47,599 nt of DNA from assembly GCF_011682145.1 (NCBI RefSeq), contig NZ_WHJH01000056.1, positions 1 to 47,599 of the forward strand, in the 5' to 3' direction. This stretch comes from Massilia mucilaginosa. Lineage in GTDB: Bacteria > Pseudomonadota > Gammaproteobacteria > Burkholderiales > Burkholderiaceae_D. The position numbers and the translations under genes are program-made. Below are positions 20,886-29,533 of the stretch, in pieces (the stretch's first letter is position 1; each line of letters begins with the position of its first letter). Under the pieces are notes generated by a model. That model was not told the origin of the DNA, searched no databases, and saw only the letters and a program-made list of their open reading frames with translations.

Positions 20886-20914
20886 GCCCCCGGCAAGCAG
20901 GCTTGCTCCGGGGC
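20886..20914. repeat. Inverted repeat in the dnaA-dnaN gap
   Basis: GCCCC-CGG-CAAGC and GCTTGC-TCCGGGGC form a near-perfect GC-rich hairpin with a two-base loop, 69 bp upstream of the dnaN start. No DnaA box was found in this 181-bp gap. Confidence 0.5.
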
Positions 20915-20999
20915 TGACAACGCAACAACAGGGCCACGGTAACCTTGCTGCTAATGCTATATTTTGCCAGAAATTGCCGTTCGCACATTAATTTGAACT

Positions 21000-22415
21000 T
21001 TAGCCCTTTAAAGTCTGTTCCAGGACATGCAGCTCGTGGTTGCATTCGGCGTTCTTGGTGCGGTCGAGGGCGATCTTGCGCACCGCGTGCAGTACCGTGG
21101 TGTGGTCGCGTCCGCCGAACAGTTCGCCGATCTCCGGCAAGCTCTTCTGGGTCAGTTCCTTGGCCAGGTACATCGCGATCTGGCGCGGCCGCGCAATATT
21201 CGCGGGGCGGCGCTTGGAATACATGTCGGCCACCTTGATGCTGAAGAAGTCGGCCACCGTTTTCTGGATATTTTCCACCGAGATCTGGCGGTTCTGTACC
21301 GACAGCAAATCCTTGAGCGCTTCTTTCACCACATCGATGGTGATGTCCTTGCCGTGGAAGCGCGAGTACGCCAGGATCTTGCGCAGCGCGCCTTCGAGCT
21401 CGCGCACGTTCGAGCGCAGGTGCTTGGCCACGAAGAAGGCCACGTCGTCCGAAAACGTCACGCCTTCGGACTGGGCTTTTTTCAGCAGGATCGCCACCCG
21501 CATTTCCAGCTCCGGCGGCTCGATCGCCACCGTCAGGCCGGAATCGAAACGCGAGATCAGGCGGTCGTCCATGCCGGTGATTTCTTTTGGATACGTATCG
21601 CTGGTGATGATGATCTGTTTCTTCGCGGCGATCAGGGCCTCGAACGCATAGAAAAACTCTTCCTGCGTGCGGCTCTTGCCGCCGAAAAACTGAATATCAT
21701 CGATCAGGAGCATGTCCAGCGAATGGTAGTAATGCTTGAAGTCGTCGAAGCCCTTGCGCTGATAGGCGGTGACGACGTCGCGTACATACTGCTCCGCGTG
21801 GATGTAGCGAATCTTGGCGCCCGGCTGGTCGGCCATTACCTGGTTGCCGATCGCGTGGATCAGGTGGGTCTTGCCCAGGCCCACGCCGCCGTAGAAGAAC
21901 AGCGGGTTGTAGCTCACGCCCGGATTGTTGGCCACCTGGATCGCGGCGGCGCGCGCCAGCTGGTTGGCCTTGCCGGTCACGAAGCTGTCGAAGGTCAGGT
22001 CGGTGTTGACGCGGCTCTGCTCGCGGCGCGGTGAATTGCCGATGTTGAACATCTCGGGCGCGGCCGGATTGTCCGCAGGACCGTTGCCATTGCCGGGACC
22101 GTTGTTGATGGTGCCCGGCAGCGGGCCGTCGTTCGGGGCCGGGTGCGGCGCCACCGGTTTTTTCGGCAGGGCATTACGCGGGTCGAGCACGAACTGCACT
22201 TCGGTCGGCGCTTCCCAGTATTGGGAGGCCAGGGCCGTGATGCGGTTGGCGAACTGCGACTTCACCCAGTCCAGCTTGAAGCGGTTCGGTGCTGCGATGC
22301 GCAACTTGCCGTCCTCGTAGTCGAGGGCAACCAGCGGTTTGATCCACGCACTGAATTGTTGCGGCGTCAGCTCCAGTTCCAATTGCGCGGAACAGGTCTG
22401 CCAAAAATTTTCCAT
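21000..22415 (-). CDS. dnaA: Chromosomal replication initiator DnaA
   Basis: Binds DnaA boxes and opens oriC. 471 aa from ATG 22415 ([28 protein letters not shown], domain I). A Pro/Gly/Asn-rich linker (~90-140, domain II) follows, then the AAA+ domain with Walker [13 protein letters not shown], Walker [14 protein letters not shown] and sensor segment [19 protein letters not shown], and domain IV with the DnaA-box signature [16 protein letters not shown]. The in-frame extension to 22517 lacks homology and runs into the large palindrome, so it is left out. The ribosome site (AGAAGA) is weak. Confidence 0.97.
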   Translation of the reverse strand: MENFWQTCSAQLELELTPQQFSAWIKPLVALDYEDGKLRIAAPNRFKLDWVKSQFANRITALASQYWEAPTEVQFVLDPRNALPKKPVAPHPAPNDGPLPGTINNGPGNGNGPADNPAAPEMFNIGNSPRREQSRVNTDLTFDSFVTGKANQLARAAAIQVANNPGVSYNPLFFYGGVGLGKTHLIHAIGNQVMADQPGAKIRYIHAEQYVRDVVTAYQRKGFDDFKHYYHSLDMLLIDDIQFFGGKSRTQEEFFYAFEALIAAKKQIIITSDTYPKEITGMDDRLISRFDSGLTVAIEPPELEMRVAILLKKAQSEGVTFSDDVAFFVAKHLRSNVRELEGALRKILAYSRFHGKDITIDVVKEALKDLLSVQNRQISVENIQKTVADFFSIKVADMYSKRRPANIARPRQIAMYLAKELTQKSLPEIGELFGGRDHTTVLHAVRKIALDRTKNAECNHELHVLEQTLKG

Positions 22416-22469
22416 GAATCTTCTGTCTGAATAAGGTGTGGAGGGGCGGTTCGATGATGCTTCGCTAGC

Positions 22470-22619
22470 GGGGGCCTCGAAAACCCTACTGCGCGGCGCA
22501 ATTTTCGCCCGGGACACGAAAGTCCGGCGATGCTCACCGTACCTTCGTACGGCTGCGCTTCTCGGACTGCGCGTCCCGGACGAAACTTGCGCTGCTCGTT
22601 ACGGTTTTTCGAGGCCCCC
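22470..22619. repeat. 150-bp imperfect palindrome upstream of dnaA
   Basis: The two 73-bp arms are centred on CTTC at 22543-22546. Outer ends GGGGGCCTCGA / TCGAGGCCCCC and inner CCGTAC / GTACGG are perfect, and the arms agree over most of their length. It begins 54 bp upstream of the dnaA start codon and encodes nothing recognisable. Confidence 0.88.
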
Positions 22620-22682
22620 TGACGCATGCGTCGCCAGCGGTTCGCCACACGTAACACGCTATTCTACCCGCGAAGGCCCGAG

Positions 22683-22691
22683 TTATCCACA
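22683..22691 (+). promoter_or_regulatory. Perfect DnaA box
   Basis: TTATCCACA, the consensus DnaA binding site, 64 bp beyond the palindrome in the dnaA-rpmH gap. It could serve origin function, dnaA autoregulation, or both. Confidence 0.8.
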
Positions 22692-22826
22692 GGCACGCCG
22701 CTTATTTTACGTGCAGGGGCGACCTGGCAGAGCGGAAATGGGTGGAAAGTAAGTTGTCGTAAAGCTACGTTGTTCTGCCGCCGCTTCTGCTCGTGCATTA
22801 CGTCAAGGCTGACCGCGTCACCAAAT

Positions 22827-22916
22827 CCGTCGTTCCCGCGCAGGCGGGAACCCAGTTCCGTACCAAAGCCGCTAGCTGCGCAACAAACCGGGGTTCCCGC
22901 CGGTGCGGGAAGTCGG
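22827..22916. repeat. REP-like inverted pair (TTCCCGC…GCGGGAA units)
   Basis: Two copies of a palindromic unit, TTCCCGCGCAGGCGGGAACCC and its inverted relative GGGTTCCCGCCGGTGCGGGAA, face each other about 36 bp apart. This is the layout of REP doublets/REPINs, and the sequence style (CCCGC…GCGGG) is a widespread proteobacterial extragenic repeat type. Related units occur at 29.95 and 37.44 kb. Confidence 0.75.
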
Positions 22917-23033
22917 GTCTGGCAATGTCAGAGACGACGAGGTATGGGGTGGCGGGCGCGGCGGTGCTGTGCTTTCCACCCCACATTTGCCGCCTGAAAA
23001 CACGCCGATCCGGCCGCCAAACCACAGCCTTCC

Positions 23034-23063
23034 TTGACAAAGGCCAGTAAAATGCGTTCTAAT
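23034..23063 (+). promoter_or_regulatory. Probable rpmH promoter
   Basis: TTGACA (23034-23039), an 18-bp spacer and TCTAAT (23058-23063) give a good sigma-70 promoter about 190 bp before rpmH, implying a long leader. Confidence 0.6.
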
Positions 23064-23257
23064 CCAAGGTTCCCCGCCCGTACTCCGTGCAAATGAGTCA
23101 TGTAAGAGTGACTGATAGCTGTGGCTTAGCGGGTAAATATGAGTATTTTTGCTGTGGCGTGACGCTGGCTTAACATCTGCGAAATGTCATTGGCGCCGAA
23201 AACTGACGGGACGTCAGACCCGATTTTGCATTTTATTTTGCTTTAAGCGAGACCACC

Positions 23258-23392
23258 ATGAAACGTACTTACCAACCTTCCGTCGTTCGTCGCAAGCGTA
23301 CGCACGGCTTCCGCGCACGTATGGCAACCCGTGGCGGTCGCGATGTGCTCAATGCACGCCGCGCCAAGGGTCGCAAACGCCTGGCTGTATAA
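23258..23392 (+). CDS. rpmH: 50S ribosomal protein L34
   Basis: 44 aa, [20 protein letters not shown] at the start and GRKRLAV at the end, the full-length conserved L34. Extremely basic; binds 23S rRNA in the large subunit. The ATG is preceded by a weak purine stretch (AAGCGAGA). First gene of the rpmH-rnpA-yidD-yidC-mnmE block, divergent from dnaA. Too short to be found by length-filtered ORF calling but unmistakable. Confidence 0.97.
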   Translation: MKRTYQPSVVRRKRTHGFRARMATRGGRDVLNARRAKGRKRLAV

Positions 23393-23424
23393 GTCTGGCA
23401 CTTACTGCCCGATCGCGGTTGGCT

Positions 23425-23913
23425 ATGACTAGCGAAGGTTCACACGACTTCGCGCGCGTTCGGCGTATCGTTAAAACGGATGAATTTTCATCCGTTTTTC
23501 GTTTGCGCCCCGCCCAAAAAACGGCCCATTTCGTGCTCTACACCCGCTCGAACGACTTGCCGCATGCGCGGCTCGGCGTGGTCGTGGCCAAGCGCTTTGC
23601 GCCCCGTGCCGTGACCCGCAATACGATCAAGCGCGTGACGCGCGAGCTGTTCCGCATGGCGCCGCTGCCTGCCGTCGACTGCATCGTGCGCCTCGCGCGC
23701 CCGGTCAATACCAAGCAAGGCCCGGCCACCACCGCCGCGCTCAAGGCGATCCTGCGCGCTGAAATTGCGCGTCTGTTCTCGTCTCAGGCGTCACATAGTG
23801 CGCCACGTAGTGCGCCGGATGGTGCGTCACCTGGTGCGCCGCCCGATGGCACGCCCGCAGCGACGCCCGATGGGACGCCCGATGGGGCGCGAGAGCCGAA
23901 AGCATCACCATGA
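23425..23913 (+). CDS. rnpA: Ribonuclease P protein component
   Basis: Protein subunit of RNase P, which matures tRNA 5' ends with the M1 RNA. Start at ATG 23425 ([25 protein letters not shown]). Family features are the FxxVF start, [21 protein letters not shown] (the RNR signature region in a variant form) and [11 protein letters not shown]. At 162 aa it is longer than the usual ~120 because of a C-terminal Pro/Gly/Asp/Ala tail (~residues 122-162) with PDGTP-type repeats, probably disordered. The stop overlaps the yidD start by four bases. The extended frame upstream to 23149 runs across rpmH and is not used. Confidence 0.93.
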   Translation: MTSEGSHDFARVRRIVKTDEFSSVFRLRPAQKTAHFVLYTRSNDLPHARLGVVVAKRFAPRAVTRNTIKRVTRELFRMAPLPAVDCIVRLARPVNTKQGPATTAALKAILRAEIARLFSSQASHSAPRSAPDGASPGAPPDGTPAATPDGTPDGAREPKASP

Positions 23914-24170
23914 ATACCCTGCTCGTCTGGTTATTGCGTGCTTACCAGCTGATGTTATCCCCGATGCTGGGACAGCGCTGCCGCTTTTACCCGACCTGCT
24001 CCAATTATGCGATCGAAGCGATCCGCACCCACGGCGCCGCCCGCGGCAGCCTGCTGGCCGCGCGCCGCCTGTGCCGCTGCCATCCGTGGGATGATGGCGG
24101 ATTCGATCCGGTGCCGCCTGCGCACCCGAAGAATTCTTCTACAGCCGCTTGCGGTTGCAACCACTCCTGA
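23910..24170 (+). CDS. yidD: Membrane protein insertion efficiency factor YidD
   Basis: An 86-aa protein with an amphipathic N-terminal helix ([17 protein letters not shown]) and the family signature [38 protein letters not shown]. It assists YidC/Sec-dependent insertion of inner-membrane proteins. ATGA overlap with rnpA indicates coupling, and it ends 11 bases before yidC. The C-terminal [10 protein letters not shown] is a short lineage-specific tail. Confidence 0.95.
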   Translation: MNTLLVWLLRAYQLMLSPMLGQRCRFYPTCSNYAIEAIRTHGAARGSLLAARRLCRCHPWDDGGFDPVPPAHPKNSSTAACGCNHS

Positions 24171-24181
24171 CCAATACCTCA

Positions 24182-25855
24182 ATGGAAATCAATAAACGTA
24201 CTATCCTGTGGATCGTGTTTTCCGTATCGCTGGTGGTTCTCTGGAACGACTGGATGGTATCGAACGGCAAACAGTCGATCTACCCATGGGCGCCGCCGGT
24301 GAAGACGGCCACGGTCGCCAACACCGCACCAGCGACCGGCCTGCCGACCGCTGCCGCCGGCAGCGCCGCCGTGCCTGGCGCGCCTGGTGCCGCCGGTTCC
24401 ACCGCGCCAGCTTTCAAGAACGAAATCATCACCATCACCACCGATGTCATGAAAGTCGACATCGATACCATGGGTGGCGTGATCAAGCGGCTTGAATTGC
24501 TCAAGTTCAAAGATGCCCACGACAAGACCCGCAACCAGGTCCTGTTCGATGTCACCCCGAAGGGCGCGTATGTGGCCCAGACCGGCCTGGTGCGCAATGC
24601 GCCGGGCGAGCCGGTGCCGACCCAGTTCACCGGTTTCGTCGCCAAGTCGGGCCCGCGCGCGCTCGACAGCGCCAACGAAGTGCAACTCGTGCTCGAAGCC
24701 GAGCAGGGTGGCATGAAGCTGACCAAGACCTACGTCTTCAAGCGCGGCGACTACCTGATCGACATGCGTCACGACATCGCCAATACCGGCGCCACCCCGG
24801 TCGCGCCGTCGCTGTTCGTCGAACTGCTGCATCATGGTAACAAGCCGGAGGGCGAGTCCTACTTCAACTCCAGCTACACCGGTCCGACCATGTATACCCC
24901 GACCGATCACTATCAGAAGCTGCAGTTCGAAACCATCGAGAAAAAAGGTACGGCCGAGCACGCCAAGCAGGCCAACGACGGCTGGGTCGCCATTTCGCAG
25001 CACTATTTCGTCTCGGCTTTCCTGCCGCCGGCGAACATGCCGCGCGAGATCTACACCAAGAAAGTGGCGTCCAATCTGTACGCCATCGGTACCCTGATGC
25101 CGGTGGGCGCCATCGCACCGGGCGCGAGCGTATCGAACCAGATCAGGCTGTATTCCGGTCCGCAGGACGAGAACAAGCTGGAAAAGATCGCCCCCGGCCT
25201 GGAACTGGTCAAGGATTACGGTTTCCTGACGATTATCGCCAAGCCGATTTTCTGGGTCATGGACCAGATCCACAAGGTCCTGGGCAACTGGGGCTGGACC
25301 ATCATCGCCTTTACCATCCTGATCAAGCTGCTGTTCTTCCCGCTCTCGGCCGCCGGCTACAAGAGCATGGCGCGCATCAAGGTGGTCACGCCGAAGATGC
25401 AGGCGATCCGCGAAAAGTACAAAGGCGACCCGGCCAAGATGAACCAGGCCACCATGGAACTGTACAAGACCGAAAAGATCAATCCGATCGGCGGCTGCCT
25501 GCCGATCCTGGTCCAGATGCCGGTCTTTATCGCCCTGTACTGGGTGCTGCAGGCGTCCGCCGAAATGCGCGGCGCCCCGTGGATCGGCTGGATCACCGAC
25601 CTGACCGCACCGGACCCGTACTTCATCCTGCCGGTGCTGTACGCGATCTCGATGTTCATCACGACCAAGCTGAACCCGGCGCCAGCCGATCCGATGCAGG
25701 CCAAGATGATGTTGTTCATGCCGCTGGCGTTCTCGGTCATGTTCATCTTCTTCCCGGCCGGCCTGGTGCTGTACTGGGTAGTGAACAACATCTTGTCGAT
25801 CGCGCAGCAATGGGTGATCACCAAGAAATTCGAAGACGCGGCAGCCAAGAAGTAA
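24182..25855 (+). CDS. yidC: Membrane protein insertase YidC
   Basis: Inserts and folds inner-membrane proteins, alone or with SecYEG. 557 aa, Gram-negative type: start at ATG 24182 (MEINKRTILWIVFSVSLVVLWNDWMV, TM1), an Ala/Pro/Gly linker, the large periplasmic beta domain (~75-335), then the conserved insertase core with GNWGWTIIAFTILIKLLFFPLSAAGYKSMARIK (hydrophilic-groove Arg region), INPIGGCLPILVQMPVFIALYWVL, and the last helices with LVLYWVVNNILSIAQQWVI. A terminator follows 17 bp after the stop. Confidence 0.97.
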   Translation: MEINKRTILWIVFSVSLVVLWNDWMVSNGKQSIYPWAPPVKTATVANTAPATGLPTAAAGSAAVPGAPGAAGSTAPAFKNEIITITTDVMKVDIDTMGGVIKRLELLKFKDAHDKTRNQVLFDVTPKGAYVAQTGLVRNAPGEPVPTQFTGFVAKSGPRALDSANEVQLVLEAEQGGMKLTKTYVFKRGDYLIDMRHDIANTGATPVAPSLFVELLHHGNKPEGESYFNSSYTGPTMYTPTDHYQKLQFETIEKKGTAEHAKQANDGWVAISQHYFVSAFLPPANMPREIYTKKVASNLYAIGTLMPVGAIAPGASVSNQIRLYSGPQDENKLEKIAPGLELVKDYGFLTIIAKPIFWVMDQIHKVLGNWGWTIIAFTILIKLLFFPLSAAGYKSMARIKVVTPKMQAIREKYKGDPAKMNQATMELYKTEKINPIGGCLPILVQMPVFIALYWVLQASAEMRGAPWIGWITDLTAPDPYFILPVLYAISMFITTKLNPAPADPMQAKMMLFMPLAFSVMFIFFPAGLVLYWVVNNILSIAQQWVITKKFEDAAAKK

Positions 25856-25872
25856 GCGTTCGCCGCGACCTG

Positions 25873-25902
25873 AAAAAGCCCGTGTTCCGCACGGGCTTTT
25901 TT
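25873..25902 (+). terminator. Rho-independent terminator after yidC
   Basis: Perfect stem AAAAAGCCCGTG / CACGGGCTTTTT with a TTCCG loop followed by T-rich sequence, between yidC and mnmE. mnmE therefore probably has its own promoter as well. Confidence 0.92.
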
Positions 25903-25964
25903 ATATCCGCGCGTGGCAACAGATGCCGCCAGCCTGTTGCGGCAATTAAATTACAATCACACCT

Positions 25965-27344
25965 ATGAAACTCGATACTTCCCCCATTGCCGCGATCGCC
26001 ACCGCCCCGGGCCGCGGCGGCATCGGCGTCGTGCGCGCCTCCGGCAAGTCGCTCGCGCCCTTGCTGGCCGCGCTGTTCCCGGATGTCGCCCTGAGCCCGC
26101 GCCGCGCCACCTATATTCCCTTCAGGCAGGCCGATGGCGCCGTGATCGACCAGGGCATCGCCCTGTATTTCAAGGGACCGAACTCGTACACCGGCGAAGA
26201 CGTGCTCGAGTTGCAGGGCCACGGCGGGCCGATCGTGCTGCAGATGCTGCTCGCGCGCGTGCTCGAAGCGGGCGCCGAATCGGGCCTGCGCCTGGCCGAG
26301 CCCGGCGAATTCACCCGCCGCGCCTATCTGAACGACAAGCTCGACCTGGCCCAGGCCGAAGCGGTCGCCGACCTGATCGACGCCTCCACCGAAGCGGCCG
26401 CCAAATCGGCCACGCAGTCGCTGTCGGGCGCATTTTCCAAGACCATCAATACCCTGGTGGAACAAACCATCGGCCTGCGCATGCTGGTCGAAGCGACTCT
26501 CGATTTCCCGGAAGAAGAAATCGACTTCCTCGAAAAATCCGACGCGCGCGGCCAGCTGGCCGTGATCGTGGCCTCGCTCGAACGCGTGTTCCAGCAGGCG
26601 GCCCAGGGCGCGCTGTTGCGCGAGGGGCTGAACGTGGTGCTGGTCGGCCAGCCCAACGTGGGTAAGTCTTCACTCCTGAACGCCCTGGCCGGGGCCGACG
26701 TGGCCATCGTCACCCCCATCGCCGGCACCACGCGCGACAAGGTCAGCGAAACCATCCAGATCGAAGGCATTCCGCTCAACATCATCGACACCGCTGGCAT
26801 CCGCACCATCGACGACGCCGTCGATGTCGTCGAGCGCATCGGCATCGAGCGCACCTGGGGCGAAGTGGCCAGGGCCGACGTCATCCTGCACCTGCTCGAT
26901 GCCGACCAGGGACCGACCCGGGCCGACGACGGCATCGTCGCCGCATTCCCGGCCGGGGTACCGGTGCTGCGCGTGTGGAACAAGATCGACCTGTCGGGCC
27001 ACAAGCCCTCGGTCGACCCGACCGGGGAAGCGACCAATATCTATCTGTCGGCGCATGAGCACATCGGCATGGACTTGCTGCGCGCCGAATTGCTGCGTAT
27101 CGCCGGCTGGCAGCAAACCGGCGAATCGCTGTTTCTGGCGCGCGAACGGCATTTGATCGCCCTGCGCTCGGCCCAGAAACACCTGGCGCTGGCGGGCGAG
27201 CATGCCGCGCAAAACGACCAGTCGCTCGACCTGTTCGCCGAGGAATTGCGGCTGGCGCAGGCGCAACTGTCGAGCATCACCGGCCAGTTTTCCTCGGATG
27301 ACTTGCTGGGCGTGATCTTCAGCCGCTTTTGCATCGGCAAATGA
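25965..27344 (+). CDS. mnmE: tRNA uridine-5-carboxymethylaminomethyl modification GTPase
   Basis: With MnmG it modifies U34 of tRNAs that read A/G-ending codons. 459 aa. N-terminal folate-binding domain with [23 protein letters not shown] and [23 protein letters not shown]; central GTPase domain with G1 [13 protein letters not shown]2 GTTRD, G3 DTAG and G4 NKID; and the helical domain ending in the conserved FCIGK, whose Cys is essential for modification. Complete and intact. Last member of the conserved rpmH-to-mnmE block. Confidence 0.97.
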   Translation: MKLDTSPIAAIATAPGRGGIGVVRASGKSLAPLLAALFPDVALSPRRATYIPFRQADGAVIDQGIALYFKGPNSYTGEDVLELQGHGGPIVLQMLLARVLEAGAESGLRLAEPGEFTRRAYLNDKLDLAQAEAVADLIDASTEAAAKSATQSLSGAFSKTINTLVEQTIGLRMLVEATLDFPEEEIDFLEKSDARGQLAVIVASLERVFQQAAQGALLREGLNVVLVGQPNVGKSSLLNALAGADVAIVTPIAGTTRDKVSETIQIEGIPLNIIDTAGIRTIDDAVDVVERIGIERTWGEVARADVILHLLDADQGPTRADDGIVAAFPAGVPVLRVWNKIDLSGHKPSVDPTGEATNIYLSAHEHIGMDLLRAELLRIAGWQQTGESLFLARERHLIALRSAQKHLALAGEHAAQNDQSLDLFAEELRLAQAQLSSITGQFSSDDLLGVIFSRFCIGK

Positions 27345-27402
27345 GCCCCCGCGCGCCCTGTCAACTTATTGTCATCGTTTGATCACATGGAAAGTCGTTA
27401 AC

Positions 27403-27960
27403 ATGGCCTTGCCCAACACACTGGAAGAATTGCGCGGCCGTTTCAACGCCGGCGAAGCGTTCTCGTTCTTGCATTTCTGGGGCCACACCCCGCCCAAGGA
27501 TGGCCTGATCACGCGCAGTTGCTTCAGCCAGTGGTACCAGGCGCCGTTCGAACTCGACGGCGACCGCTATCCCACCGCCGAGCATTTCATGATGGCCGAA
27601 AAGGCGCGCCTGTTCAAGGACGAGGCCAACCGCGCCAAGGTACTGGCCGCGCCCACGCCGGGCGCCGCCAAGGCGCTCGGCCGCAGCGTCGCCAATTTTG
27701 TCGAGGCCGACTGGCTGGCGCATCGTTTCGACATCGTCTGCCGCGCCAATGTCGCCAAATTCGGACAAAACCCGGCCCTGCGCGATTTCCTCACCGGCAC
27801 CGGCAAGCATGTGCTGGTGGAAGCCAGTCCGCTCGACCGCATCTGGGGCACCGGCCTGGCGGCGGACGATCCCAGGTCGAACGACCCCAACTTGTGGGAA
27901 GGCCCGAACCTGCTCGGCTTCGCCCTGATGGCGGCGCGCAGCCAATTGCAACTGGCATAA
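27403..27960 (+). CDS. NADAR-family protein (YbiA-like N-glycosidase)
   Basis: A 185-aa NADAR (DUF1768) domain protein. The ATG at 27403 (MALPNTLEELRGRF) gives the usual length. Visible blocks: FLHFWGHTPPKDGLITRSCFSQWYQAPFELDG, the signature YPTAEHFMMAEKARLF, and the C-terminal DPNLWEGPNLLGFALMAAR. Family members such as YbiA cleave N-glycosidic bonds of riboflavin-pathway intermediates, and others act on ADP-ribosylated nucleic acid. Which applies here cannot be read from sequence. No riboflavin gene lies nearby. Confidence 0.85.
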   Translation: MALPNTLEELRGRFNAGEAFSFLHFWGHTPPKDGLITRSCFSQWYQAPFELDGDRYPTAEHFMMAEKARLFKDEANRAKVLAAPTPGAAKALGRSVANFVEADWLAHRFDIVCRANVAKFGQNPALRDFLTGTGKHVLVEASPLDRIWGTGLAADDPRSNDPNLWEGPNLLGFALMAARSQLQLA

Positions 27961-28052
27961 ACAAGCGGCCCGCGCCGGGTCGCACAGTGCGCGCATGAGC
28001 CCGCTGATTTGATATAGTGGCTATTCGCCGCACTTTCAGAACTGGCCGCCTC

Positions 28053-28835
28053 ATGATCCCCATTTGCCCCGCCGACGATGCCCACGTCAAGCCGGTTCCG
28101 GCCTGCGTCCAATGCAGGAACAACGACGAACTCGGTTTCGATTTCGACTACGCCTACCAGCCGATCATTCATTTGCGCCAGCGCGCCATTTATGCGCACG
28201 AGGCGCTGGTGCGCGGTCCGCATGGCGAATCGGCGTATTCGGTGCTGTCCAAGGTGAACGACAGCAACCGCTACATGTTCGACCAGGCCTGCCGCGTGCG
28301 CGCCATTCGCGGCGCGGCCGACTTGGGCATCAAGGAACTGCTGTCGATTAACTTCCTGCCGAATGCCGTGTACCGGCCCGAAGCCTGCATCCGCAGCACC
28401 TTCAATGCCGCGCGCGAATATGGCTTTCCGATCGAGCGGATTATCTTCGAGGTCACCGAAAGCGAACAGGTGATGGACCGGCCGCACCTGGTCAATATTT
28501 TCGAACAATACCGCCGCTTCGGTTTCCGCACCGCGATCGACGATTTCGGCGCCGGGTATGCCGGTTTGAACCTGCTGTCCGAATTCCAGCCCGATATCAT
28601 CAAGATCGATATGCAACTGGTGCGCGATATCGATACCAGCCCGGCCAAGCAAGCCATCGTGGCCGGCATCGTCGGCATCTGCGCCAGCCTGGAGATCGCG
28701 GTATTGGCCGAAGGCATTGAAACCCCGGGCGAGCGCAACTTCTTGCGCGATGCCGGCGTCGACCTGATGCAGGGCTACCTGTTCTGCAAGCCCGCTTTCC
28801 GCGCGATCGGCGTCATCGATCCCACGTCCTGGTAA
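28053..28835 (+). CDS. EAL-domain cyclic di-GMP phosphodiesterase
   Basis: Stand-alone EAL domain, 260 aa. ATG 28053 is preferred, with an in-frame GTG at 28017 as alternative; neither has a good ribosome site. Catalytic residues are present: HEALVRG (EAL motif), LSINFLP (Asn), FEVTES (Glu), AIDDFGAGYAG (metal-binding Asp pair), DIIKIDMQL (Lys), VLAEGIE (Glu), MQGYLFCKPA (Gln). It should hydrolyse c-di-GMP to pGpG. The N-terminus has a Cys pair (CVQCRNND) before the domain, which might bind metal or sense redox state. There is no membrane or sensor domain. Confidence 0.9.
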   Translation: MIPICPADDAHVKPVPACVQCRNNDELGFDFDYAYQPIIHLRQRAIYAHEALVRGPHGESAYSVLSKVNDSNRYMFDQACRVRAIRGAADLGIKELLSINFLPNAVYRPEACIRSTFNAAREYGFPIERIIFEVTESEQVMDRPHLVNIFEQYRRFGFRTAIDDFGAGYAGLNLLSEFQPDIIKIDMQLVRDIDTSPAKQAIVAGIVGICASLEIAVLAEGIETPGERNFLRDAGVDLMQGYLFCKPAFRAIGVIDPTSW

Positions 28836-28872
28836 CAAGCCGGCCGGTCAACTAAAAAATAGTTCAACAAGC

Positions 28873-28899
28873 TGTCGATTTCACGCCAGCTGCAACGTC
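28873..28899 (+). promoter_or_regulatory. Candidate ECF42-type promoter
   Basis: TGTCGA (28873-28878), 17-bp spacer and CGTC (28896-28899) match the reported ECF42 promoter style (TGTCGA at -35, CGA/TC-type -10). It lies directly upstream of the 22-codon ORF and the VOC-DGPF-DGPF-sigma operon, implying autoregulation by the encoded sigma factor. Confidence 0.7.
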
Positions 28900-28935
28900 G
28901 TCGTAATAGCAACCCACTCTTCAAGGAGAAGCGCT

Positions 28936-29004
28936 ATGCCCGGCACGCCGTTCATCACCCGCACCGACCTTCCGGCGCACGGAACTTCCGCAGCCCTTGA
29001 CTGA
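28936..29004 (+). CDS. 22-codon ORF with strong ribosome site, leader of the ECF42 operon
   Basis: An AAGGAGAA ribosome site precedes ATG 28936. The frame encodes MPGTPFITRTDLPAHGTSAA followed by LD and stop. It sits between the ECF-type promoter and the VOC gene. No homology is recognised; it could be a leader peptide, a microprotein, or the stub of a lost gene that kept its ribosome site. Confidence 0.35.
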   Translation: MPGTPFITRTDLPAHGTSAALD

Positions 29005-29033
29005 CTAACCCTTAACGCCAAGGAGACATCACC

Positions 29034-29519
29034 ATGAGCACACCCGCTGTCGAACGTATTCCTTCGGACATGCACACCGTCACGCCGCATCTCGTCTGCG
29101 CCGACGCCGTGTCCGCCATCGATTTCTACATCAAGGCCTTCGGCGCCACCGATACCGGCAAGTTGCTGGCGCCCAATGGCAAGCTCATCCACGGCATGAT
29201 CCGCATCGGCGACTCCGCCATCATGCTGGGCGAGGAAACCCCGGAATGGGGCGCCATCGGGCCCTTGACCCTCAAGGGCACGCCGGTCACCCTGCACCTG
29301 TACGTGCAGGATGCCGACGCCGCCTTCCAGCGCGCCGTGGATGCCGGCGCCACTGCCGTCATGCCGCCGGCCGACATGTTCTGGGGCGACCGTTACTGCA
29401 TGGTCAAGGACCCGTACGGCCACAGCTGGTCGATCGCCCATCATGTGCGCGACATGAGCACGGAAGAAATGCAGGCCGCCGCGATTGCGGCCGAGAGCTG
29501 CGGCAACCCCGGCGCCTGA
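29034..29519 (+). CDS. VOC-family protein (PhnB-like glyoxalase fold)
   Basis: 161 aa with the paired βαβββ modules of the vicinal oxygen chelate superfamily: TVTPHLVCADAVSAIDFYIKAFGA, HGMIRIGDSAIMLGEE, VTLHLYVQDADAAFQRAVDAGATAV, DRYCMVKDPYGHSWSIAHHVRD. It most resembles the PhnB/YdcS-like subgroup; many of these have no known reaction. AAGGAGA at eight bases supports the ATG. It is the first full gene after the ECF42-like promoter and is followed 14 bp later by the YciI gene, so they are co-transcribed. Confidence 0.88.
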   Translation: MSTPAVERIPSDMHTVTPHLVCADAVSAIDFYIKAFGATDTGKLLAPNGKLIHGMIRIGDSAIMLGEETPEWGAIGPLTLKGTPVTLHLYVQDADAAFQRAVDAGATAVMPPADMFWGDRYCMVKDPYGHSWSIAHHVRDMSTEEMQAAAIAAESCGNPGA

Positions 29520-29533
29520 CAGGAGACCACACC

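Larger units (their letters stand above)
22416..23257. other. dnaA-rpmH intergenic region, candidate oriC locus
   Basis: An 842-bp gene-free gap between divergent dnaA and rpmH, the usual oriC site in many bacteria. It holds a 150-bp palindrome, one perfect DnaA box, a REP-like pair, the rpmH promoter and AT-richer stretches near 23.09-23.25 kb. A degenerate box (TGTGGCTTA, 7 of 9 on the reverse strand) lies at 23120-23128. Only one good DnaA box is unusually few for an origin, so the assignment rests mainly on gene order. Confidence 0.5.

Noticed and set aside
22798-23040. 80-codon ORFs in the dnaA-rpmH gap
   Set aside because: They cover the REP-like repeat and lack ribosome sites or homology.
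24179-25810. 543-codon open frame on the minus strand
   Set aside because: Antisense to yidC; His/Arg/Gln-rich shadow.
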